A stretch of DNA of 64,000 bases from Streptomyces sp. NBC_01353 (lineage in GTDB: Bacteria > Actinomycetota > Actinomycetes > Streptomycetales > Streptomycetaceae). How positions within the stretch are numbered: the first letter of the stretch is position 1; each line of letters begins with the position of its first letter. This document shows positions 34,328-40,746 of the stretch, piece by piece. A program made the translations under genes and the position numbers. The notes beneath the pieces are model-generated. The model made no database searches, was not told where the DNA came from, and saw nothing but the letters and a program-made list of their open reading frames with translations. The DNA lies in assembly GCF_036237275.1 (NCBI RefSeq), contig NZ_CP108352.1, positions 3,534,001 to 3,598,000 of the forward strand. The letters run 5' to 3'.

Positions 34328-34618
34328 ATGACCGCCATGACCCACACCGAGAAGACCGGCGCCCGCACCGACGAGGCCGCCGCGCTCATCGGCGACGCCC
34401 GCGAGCGCATCGACGCCCTCGACGACCGGATCATCGGCCTGATCCAGGAACGGATGGCCGTCTCGGCCGTGATCCAGGAGGCCCGGATCGGCTCGGGCGG
34501 CCGCCGCGTGAACCTCGCCCGCGAGATGGAGGTGCTCGGCCACTACCGGGACGCGCTGGGCAAGCCGGGTACGGCGCTGGCGATGACGATGCTGGAGCTG
34601 TGCAGGGGCCGTATCTGA
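34328..34618 (+). CDS. aroQ: Chorismate mutase (AroQ class)
   Basis: The 96-residue all-helical AroQ-type protein converts chorismate to prephenate, the branch to Phe and Tyr. The first helix is ERIDALDDRIIGLIQERMAV, followed by SAVIQEARIGSGGRRVNLAR with the Arg/Glu positions that bind substrate, and REMEVLGHYRDALGKPGTAL. It is a short actinobacterial form without a prephenate dehydratase domain. ATG 34328 has GAGGAG about 8 nt upstream; ATG 34337 is a possible alternative. It lies downstream of the leader peptide and attenuator, so its expression should follow Phe/Tyr supply. Confidence 0.9.
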   Translation: MTAMTHTEKTGARTDEAAALIGDARERIDALDDRIIGLIQERMAVSAVIQEARIGSGGRRVNLAREMEVLGHYRDALGKPGTALAMTMLELCRGRI

Positions 34619-34914
34619 GCGTGCGGACCGGCGCGCGTACGCGTACCCGAGTGCGCGCGCTCACGGATCGACGAGCGCTCGCGTATCCGAGTGCGTCCCC
34701 GCATCTGAGTTCGGGCCCGCTCTCACCCGTACGGCGCGTGACCGGCTCCCGCACCCCTTCGTTGGTCCCGTTGTCCGTGCCAGCCAGGGGCGGGCCCGAA
34801 AAAACCACGCGTGGCTTCGCTGGGGCGTGTGACGTACCGCAAGTACGTCGTGGGACCTCGCACCAGCGCGCGTGACCGGACGGCAGGGGACAGCAGCCCG
34901 GTCACCCAGAAAGG

Positions 34915-34948
34915 GCGGTCGGCTCCGGGGACGCCCGGGGCCGACCGC
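34915..34948. terminator. Terminator-like hairpin downstream of chorismate mutase
   Basis: Inverted repeat GCGGTCGGC / GCCGACCGC with a 16-nt GC-rich loop. Confidence 0.4.
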
Positions 34949-35107
34949 AACCGGTCAAGACGGATGCCCGGCCGCACCCGTCCAGCACGATGCGAGACAC
35001 CCACACCCCACCCCCTGTCCCACCGCACCTCCTCACCACACGCGGCGCAACCCCCCGGCGCCGCTCCCCTCGGCACCGCCGCTGCCCTGACACCGGTGCC
35101 GATCTCC

Positions 35108-35149
35108 AAGGGCCCCGCCGTGCGACCGGAATCGCGCAGCGGGGCCCTT
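35108..35149. terminator. Terminator-like hairpin
   Basis: Perfect 11-bp arms AAGGGCCCCGC and GCGGGGCCCTT flanking a 20-nt loop that can partly pair itself. Works in either direction; on the plus strand it is followed by TTGCG. Confidence 0.6.
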
Positions 35150-35167
35150 GCGTACGCCCTCTTCGAC

Positions 35168-35181
35168 GTGACGCGCGTCAC
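35168..35181. promoter_or_regulatory. 14-bp palindrome matching the Crp-type consensus
   Basis: GTGACGCGCGTCAC is fully palindromic and fits GTG-N6-GNCAC, the form reported for Streptomyces Crp. It lies between two convergent genes, so it has no obvious promoter to act on. Confidence 0.3.
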
Positions 35182-35256
35182 ATGACATTTCCGTCCGTCG
35201 CCTACAACCAATCCCCCTGGCCACAGGTCATGTATGCAGCACCACCCAGAAACTGG

Positions 35257-35292
35257 AGAGGCGCTGCACTCGGAGGGGGGTGCAGCGCCTCT
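35257..35292. terminator. Terminator of the GMC oxidoreductase gene
   Basis: 13-bp perfect arms (AGAGGCGCTGCAC with GTGCAGCGCCTCT) and a 10-nt loop, 22 bp beyond the stop codon on the minus strand. Confidence 0.85.
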
Positions 35293-35313
35293 TCCATGTC
35301 CTGCTTCTATGGC

Positions 35314-37140
35314 TTACGACTTCTTCGGCGGGACGGCCGGCATTCCCAGGAACGGCAGCTTCAGCGCGCCGAAGGCGTCCGCCGGGACCGCCGGGGCCTT
35401 CGGGGCGACCGCCGTCAGACGCGCGTACGCCTCGCCCTGAGCCGGCCGCGGGTCCTCCTCGCCCTTGTTCGGCCAGAAGGACATCGCGCGCTCCGCCTGG
35501 GCCGTGATCGTCAGCGAGGGGTTGACCCCGAGGTTGGCCGAGACGGCCGCTCCGTCGACGACCGAGATGCCCGGGTGCCCGAAGAGCCGGTGGTACGGGT
35601 CGATGACGCCGGACTCGGCGTCGGCGCCGATCGGGCAGCCGCCCAGGAAGTGCGCGGTGAGCGGGGTGCCCATCAGCTCGCCGATGTTGGAGCCGGCGAA
35701 GCCGTTGATCTCCTCGGCGAGCAGGGAGGCCGCCCGGGTCGCCTCCGGGATCTGGTTCGGGTTGGGCGCGCCATGGCCCTGGCGGGCCGTGAGGAGACCC
35801 TTGCCGAGGCCACCGGGCTTGCGGAAGGTCGTCAGGGAGTTGTCCAGGGACTGCATGACGAGACCGATGATGGTCCGCTCCGACCAGCGGCGGTTGGAGA
35901 GGGCCCGGATCGCGAGCGTGGGGTGCTTCGCCATCTGGAGGAGCCAGTTCCGTACCCGGTGCGCGCCGTAGGGCACCTGGAGGATCGTCATGCCGCCCAT
36001 GGCGTTGGAGCCCTTGCCGTAGCGGACCGGTTCGATGTGGGTGTTCTCGTCCGGGTGGATCGAGGAGGTGATCGCGACTCCGCGCGTGAAGTCGACCTTC
36101 TCCGCGCCGTGCTTCTTGCGGTAGCGCCGGTCGGTGGTCTGCGAGCCGACCAGCGCCTCGGAGTTGGTACGCGTCAGCTCGCCCAGCCGGCCCGAGATCC
36201 GGGGCAGCAGCCCGGTGTCCTTCATCCGGTGCAGCAGCGTCTGCGTCCCGTACGTGCCGGCCGCGACGACGACCCGGCGGGCCGTGAAGGTCCGGCCCTT
36301 CCCCTTCTTCTTGTTGTCGGTGGGGAGGGTCTTGACGGCGAAGCCGCCCCGCGAGTCCTCTGTGAGGGCGACGACCGAGGTCATGGGGTGGACGACGGCG
36401 CCGGCCTTCTCGGCGAGGTGGAGGTAGTTCTCGTTGAGGGTGTTCTTGGCGCCGTGGCGGCAGCCCGTCATGCACTCGCCGCACTCGGTGCACGCCTTGC
36501 GCGACGGCCCCGCGCCGCCGAAGTACGGGTCGGCGACCTCGGTGCCGGGCTTCGCCTTCGCCGTACCGACCCCGTCCCCGCCGACGGCGTCACGTCCGTC
36601 TCCGAAGAAGACGCCGACCGGTGCCATGTGGAAGGTGTCGCCGATCCCCATGGCCTGCGCGGTGGCCTTCAGGTGGACGTCCGAGGGGGTCGTCGTCGGG
36701 TTGAGCCGGACGCCCAGCATCCGCTTGGCCTGGTCGTAGTAGGGCGCCAGCTCCTCCTGCCAGTCCGTGATGTTCTTCCACTGCGGGTCGTTGAAGAACG
36801 GTGCGGGCGGCACGTAGAGGGTGTTGGCGTAGTTCAGCGAGCCGCCGCCCACGCCGGCGCCCGCCAGCACCATGACGTTGCCGAGCAGGTGGATGCGCTG
36901 GATGCCGTAGAGACCGAGGGCCGGGGCCCAGAGGAAGTTCTTCAGGTCCCAGGAGTTCTTCGGCAGATCGGCACGCGTGAAACGACGGCCCGCCTCCAGG
37001 ACACCGACCCGGTAGCCCTTCTCCGTCAGACGCAGGGCCGTGACCGAGCCGCCGAAGCCGGAGCCGACGACGACGACGTCGTAGTCGTACGCCTCGTCCT
37101 CTTCCTGCTCCCGATTTTGGGAAGGGGGTACCGCGGTCAT
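35314..37140 (-). CDS. GMC-family (cholesterol-oxidase-like) FAD oxidoreductase
   Basis: The 608-residue flavoprotein has an N-terminal FAD site YDVVVVGSGFGGSVTALRL, a second GMC signature AGAGVGGGSLNYANTLYVPP and a C-terminal GMC block (TAHFLGGCPIGADAESGVID and SVVDGAAVSANLGVNPSLT). A cysteine-rich insert, CTECGECMTGCRHGAKN, looks like an Fe-S or metal-binding loop; it recurs in actinobacterial members of the cholesterol-oxidase-like branch. Substrate unknown. It follows the succinate-semialdehyde dehydrogenase gene by 41 bp on the same strand, so an alcohol-to-aldehyde-to-acid route is possible. Confidence 0.88.
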   Translation of the reverse strand: MTAVPPSQNREQEEDEAYDYDVVVVGSGFGGSVTALRLTEKGYRVGVLEAGRRFTRADLPKNSWDLKNFLWAPALGLYGIQRIHLLGNVMVLAGAGVGGGSLNYANTLYVPPAPFFNDPQWKNITDWQEELAPYYDQAKRMLGVRLNPTTTPSDVHLKATAQAMGIGDTFHMAPVGVFFGDGRDAVGGDGVGTAKAKPGTEVADPYFGGAGPSRKACTECGECMTGCRHGAKNTLNENYLHLAEKAGAVVHPMTSVVALTEDSRGGFAVKTLPTDNKKKGKGRTFTARRVVVAAGTYGTQTLLHRMKDTGLLPRISGRLGELTRTNSEALVGSQTTDRRYRKKHGAEKVDFTRGVAITSSIHPDENTHIEPVRYGKGSNAMGGMTILQVPYGAHRVRNWLLQMAKHPTLAIRALSNRRWSERTIIGLVMQSLDNSLTTFRKPGGLGKGLLTARQGHGAPNPNQIPEATRAASLLAEEINGFAGSNIGELMGTPLTAHFLGGCPIGADAESGVIDPYHRLFGHPGISVVDGAAVSANLGVNPSLTITAQAERAMSFWPNKGEEDPRPAQGEAYARLTAVAPKAPAVPADAFGALKLPFLGMPAVPPKKS

Positions 37141-37181
37141 GGCTCTCCTCGTACGAAAAGGTGCGGAATCGGGCAGTGCTG

Positions 37182-38810
37182 TCAGCGCAGGCGCAGGGCC
37201 TTCATCGCCTTCAGGGACAGGCTCATGAACGCGGCGTACTTCTCGTCGTCCATCCCGAAGGAGGGCGCGAGCGGGATCAGCCGCTGCTGGGCCACGGTCT
37301 GCGCCTCGGTGAACTTGAGGATGCCCTCCGAGCCGTGGCGCCTGCCGAGCCCGGAGTCCTTCATCCCGCCCATCGGCGCCTGGACGCTGCCGTAGGCGGG
37401 CGCGTAGCCCTCGTTGATGTTGACGGTGCCGGTGCGCAGCCGGGCGGCGACGGCGTGGCCGCGTCGCGAGTCCTTCGTCCAGACCGAGGAGTTGAGGCCG
37501 TACGGCGTGCCGTTGGCCAGCTCGACGACCTCGTCCTCGTCCTTGAAGCGGTAGATGGAGACGACGGGGCCGAAGGTCTCCTCGGTGCAGACGGCCATCG
37601 GGGCCTCGACGCCGTCGAGGATGGTCGGCTCGTAGAACAGCGGGCCGATGTCGGGGCGGGCGACACCGCCGGCGACGAGCTTGGCGCCCTTGGCGACGGC
37701 CTCCTCGACGTGCTTGGTGACCGTCTCCAGCTGCCGCTCGCCGACGAGGGAGCCCATGTCGGCGCCGTAGGAGAGGGAGTTGCCGAGCCGCATCGCCTTC
37801 GTGCGGGCGGCGAAGCGGGCGACGAAGTCGTCGGCGATCGACTCGTGGACGTACAGGCGCTCGATGGAGATGCAGAGCTGTCCGGCGGAGGAGAAGCAGG
37901 CGCGGACCGCGCCGGCGGCCGCCTTCTCGATGTCGGCGTCCTTGAGGACCAGCATGGCATTCTTGCCGCCGAGCTCCAGGGTCACGCCGACGAGCCGGGC
38001 CGCGGCGCCCTGGGCGACCTCGCGGCCGGTGCGGGTGGAGCCGGTGAAGGAGACGTAGTCGGCGTGCTTGACGACCTCGGGGCCGACGACCGGTCCCTCG
38101 CCGATGACGACCTGGAAGACCTCGGCGGGCAGCCCGGCCTCGATGAGCAGGTCACGGGCCCACAGGGCGGTCAGCGCGGTCTCGGTGTCCGGCTTCATCA
38201 CGACGGCGTTGCCCGAGACGAAGGCGGGCAGCGCGTCGCCGACCGACAGCTCCAGGGGGTAGTTCCAGGGCGCGATCTGGCCGACGACGCCGCGCGACTG
38301 GCGCAGCTCGGTGACCTTGGTGAGGGTCGGTACGACGCCGGTGTGGTGCTTGGGGCGCAGGTAGGAGGGGGCCTTGCGGCCGTAGTGGCGGGCGGCGACG
38401 GCGACCGCCTGGACCTCCTCGTGGGCGTGCAGACGCGCCTTGCCGGTCTCCAGCTGGATGAGGTCGAGGACCTCGGCCTGGCGCTCGAGGACCAGGTCGT
38501 GGAAGCGGAGCAGCACCGCGGCGCGGGCGCGGACGGGCGTCTCGGCCCAGGCGGCCTGGGCGGCGCGGGCGCGGGCGAACGCCTCGGCGACGTCCTCGGG
38601 GGTGGACTCGGGCAGCTCGGCCAGCTTCTCCCCGGTGAACGGGGTGTGGTTCGCGGTGCGGCCGGAGCCGACGACTCCGCGGGTGAGCTGGGCGACCACC
38701 TCCGGCGTGACCACGTCGGCGGCGGTGCGGGCACCGGCCGGCGAGGGCGCGAGAGGGTTCGTGCCGGTGGCGGCGGGGGCCGGGGTGGTGAGTGCCTGCG
38801 AGTCCGTCAT
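37182..38810 (-). CDS. gabD2: Succinic semialdehyde dehydrogenase (GabD2-type aldehyde dehydrogenase)
   Basis: The 542-residue NAD(P)-dependent aldehyde dehydrogenase oxidises succinate semialdehyde to succinate in GABA breakdown. Typical blocks are GQIAPWNYPLELSVGDALPA, VSFTGSTRTGREVAQ, LELGGKNAMLVLKDAD with the catalytic Glu, and the nucleophile Cys in SSAGQLCISIERLYVH. ATG 38810 (MTDSQALT) is chosen; ATG 38831 would add 7 residues, and neither has a clear ribosome site. It probably forms a two-gene operon with the GMC oxidoreductase. A 16-bp palindrome lies 76 bp upstream. Confidence 0.9.
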   Translation of the reverse strand: MTDSQALTTPAPAATGTNPLAPSPAGARTAADVVTPEVVAQLTRGVVGSGRTANHTPFTGEKLAELPESTPEDVAEAFARARAAQAAWAETPVRARAAVLLRFHDLVLERQAEVLDLIQLETGKARLHAHEEVQAVAVAARHYGRKAPSYLRPKHHTGVVPTLTKVTELRQSRGVVGQIAPWNYPLELSVGDALPAFVSGNAVVMKPDTETALTALWARDLLIEAGLPAEVFQVVIGEGPVVGPEVVKHADYVSFTGSTRTGREVAQGAAARLVGVTLELGGKNAMLVLKDADIEKAAAGAVRACFSSAGQLCISIERLYVHESIADDFVARFAARTKAMRLGNSLSYGADMGSLVGERQLETVTKHVEEAVAKGAKLVAGGVARPDIGPLFYEPTILDGVEAPMAVCTEETFGPVVSIYRFKDEDEVVELANGTPYGLNSSVWTKDSRRGHAVAARLRTGTVNINEGYAPAYGSVQAPMGGMKDSGLGRRHGSEGILKFTEAQTVAQQRLIPLAPSFGMDDEKYAAFMSLSLKAMKALRLR

Positions 38811-38885
38811 GAGGGCGAGAGTAGGCCGCATTCCGGTCTTTGGGTACCCGTCGGTAACGCGTTTTCACCGGGTGCGCACAATCGC

Positions 38886-38901
38886 GCCAGCGATCGCTGG
38901 C
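38886..38901. promoter_or_regulatory. 16-bp perfect palindrome upstream of gabD2
   Basis: GCCAGCGATCGCTGGC, located 76 bp before the gabD2 ATG. It is a candidate operator. Confidence 0.45.
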
Positions 38902-38904
38902 ACA

Positions 38905-38925
38905 TAAGCCCTGATCAGGGGCTTA
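38905..38925 (-). terminator. Hairpin after the serine/threonine kinase gene
   Basis: TAAGCCC-N7-GGGCTTA, 40 bp beyond the kinase stop on the minus strand; the loop is itself palindromic (TGATCAG). Confidence 0.5.
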
Positions 38926-38964
38926 CGGCGGCCAGGGAGGGCGATTTCGCGGATTCCGGCCCGG

Positions 38965-40578
38965 TCAGTCGCCCGGCGCCCGCCAGTGCTGCACGACGAT
39001 GTCGAACTGTTCCCGGGTGGTCTCCCAGCTCGACTCCGGCGAGGCCATGTACAGGGCGTACTCGGTGCCGTCGTCCGTGAAGTACAACTGGTCGATGGCG
39101 TGTCTCGGGCCCGGGAACTCCTGCTTCTCGTACCAGGTGAACTCCCACCGGGCGGAGCGGACCTGGTCGCGGTAGGTGTTCTGGTTCAGCTTGATGCGCT
39201 TGTACTGGAGCCGCTTCTTCAGCGTCTTCTCCAGATCCAGCACGTGCATGTACGGGTTCTCGAAATCGGGCGTGGGGTCGACGCTGATCCGGATCCGGTG
39301 GCGTCCGTTGTCCGGCGTGTAGTCGATGCTGTCGCCTTCCGTCTGGCGCTTCCAGCCCTTGGGCACCGCCAGGCTGAAGCCCTTGGGGTCCTCGACGCGG
39401 TGCCAGCCGGCCGGCAGGGCGTCCGTGTCGGGCTTCGCCTCGGGCTGCGTGCTGTGGCCGGTGTCCCCGGCCTTGCCGCCTCCGCCGGAGTAGTTCATGG
39501 CGGCGAAGACGGCTCCACCGGCGACCACGCCGGCGAGAACGGCCGCCAGCACCGCCGAACGCCACCGACCGCGCCCCTTGGCCTCGGGCGCTCCGGTCCG
39601 GGGCACGACGGTGGGGGTGGAGACGGGGGTGGCCGTGGGCCCGGGCTGATCCTGCGCCGGGAGCTGGGCGGTCGCGGAGATCAGCTCCTGCTGCCCCACC
39701 CGCTGCGTCGGTACGTACGCCTGCGCGGCCTGGGGCGTACGGCCCTCCATGGCGTCGAGCAGCATCCGCTCGGCCTCGTCCGCACGCGGCCGGTCCGCCG
39801 GATCCTTGCGGAGCAGCGCGACGATGACGGGGGCCAGCGCGCCGGCCTTGCCCGGGTGCGGCGGCTCCTCGGTCACCACGGCCTGCATGGTGCTGATGGG
39901 CGAGGTCCGCCGGAACGGCGAGGTCCCCTCCACCGCCGTGTACAGCGTCGCGCCCAGCGACCAGAGGTCGGAGGCCGGGCCGGGATCCCCGCCCCGTACC
40001 CGCTCGGGCGCCAGATAGTCGATGGAGCCGACGAGTTCACCGGTCCGGGTGATCGTGGAGTCGCCCTCGATCGCGGCGATGCCGAAGTCGGTGAGCAGGA
40101 CCCGACCGTCGCGGGCCAGCAGGACGTTGCCGGGCTTGACGTCCCGGTGCAGGACGCCCGCGGCGTGCGCGGCGCGCAGGGCCCCGAGGACGTGCAGGCC
40201 GATCCGGGCCGCCTCGCGGGGCTCGAGCGTGCCGGCCTCCTTCGCGGCGTCCGCGAGCGAGGGCCCGTCGACGTACTGCATCACGATCCACGGCCGGTCG
40301 TCGTGCTCCAGCACGTCGTGCACGGTGACCACGCCCGGGTGAGTGATCCGGGCCGCGGCCCGGGCCTCCTTCTGCGTACGGGCATGGAGAACCAGCCGGT
40401 CGGCCTCGGCGACGAACCGACCCGCCGTCAACTCCTTGACCGCCACCACCCGGTGCAGGACCTCGTCGTGCGCCCGCCAGACCTTGCCCATGCCACCACG
40501 GCCGATGGTCTCGGCCAGCCGATAGCGACCGGCGAGCAGAAGCCCCGCCGCGGTGTCCGCACTCTGTGAATGTTCCAC
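38965..40578 (-). CDS. Membrane serine/threonine protein kinase (third of the cluster)
   Basis: The 537-residue Hanks-type kinase has a Gly-loop GRYRLAETIGRGGMGKVW, the catalytic Lys in VVAVKELTAG, the loop GVLHRDVKPGNVLL (HRD), LLTDFGIAAI (DFG) and IDYLAPERV. A transmembrane helix near residue 345 (SAVLAAVLAGVVAGGAVFAA) leads to an outer domain of about 170 residues (WHRVEDPKGFSLAVPKGWKR) that may sense a ligand. All catalytic residues are intact. GTG 40578 has GGGGGA about 4 nt upstream. It is the last of three kinase-like genes in tandem, all with related outer domains. Confidence 0.93.
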   Translation of the reverse strand: MEHSQSADTAAGLLLAGRYRLAETIGRGGMGKVWRAHDEVLHRVVAVKELTAGRFVAEADRLVLHARTQKEARAAARITHPGVVTVHDVLEHDDRPWIVMQYVDGPSLADAAKEAGTLEPREAARIGLHVLGALRAAHAAGVLHRDVKPGNVLLARDGRVLLTDFGIAAIEGDSTITRTGELVGSIDYLAPERVRGGDPGPASDLWSLGATLYTAVEGTSPFRRTSPISTMQAVVTEEPPHPGKAGALAPVIVALLRKDPADRPRADEAERMLLDAMEGRTPQAAQAYVPTQRVGQQELISATAQLPAQDQPGPTATPVSTPTVVPRTGAPEAKGRGRWRSAVLAAVLAGVVAGGAVFAAMNYSGGGGKAGDTGHSTQPEAKPDTDALPAGWHRVEDPKGFSLAVPKGWKRQTEGDSIDYTPDNGRHRIRISVDPTPDFENPYMHVLDLEKTLKKRLQYKRIKLNQNTYRDQVRSARWEFTWYEKQEFPGPRHAIDQLYFTDDGTEYALYMASPESSWETTREQFDIVVQHWRAPGD

Positions 40579-40746
40579 TGTCCCCCGCCTGTTCCTTCGG
40601 ATGCCAGGTTACGGAGGGAAAGACGGGGTACGGAACATCGGGGCGGGCAAAGGAACAGCACTGTGACCAGGCCGACGGAGACCAGCGCTTTTCAGCCACG
40701 TTTGTGAGGGTCGTCCGGCCCGGCATCGGGGGCCGTCGGTGCGAGG

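Larger units (their letters stand above)
34619..35313. other. Long convergent intergenic region with several hairpins
   Basis: The 695 bp between chorismate mutase and the GMC oxidoreductase contain no convincing gene. Visible elements are direct repeats GCGTAYCCGAGTGCG at 34641 and 34681, a 7-bp-arm hairpin (34831-34849), three terminator-like stems (34915-34948, 35108-35149, 35257-35292) and a 14-bp palindrome GTGACGCGCGTCAC (35168-35181). Confidence 0.5.

Noticed and set aside
36293-36315. TTGTCGGTG-N8-CTTGAC, a PafBC-like string
   Set aside because: It lies inside the GMC oxidoreductase coding sequence on the opposite strand, has a poor -10 and no gene start nearby.
38890-38897. GCGATCGC as a HIP1-type repeat
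   Set aside because: HIP1 is a cyanobacterial feature; one copy in a GC-rich palindrome is not evidence for it here.
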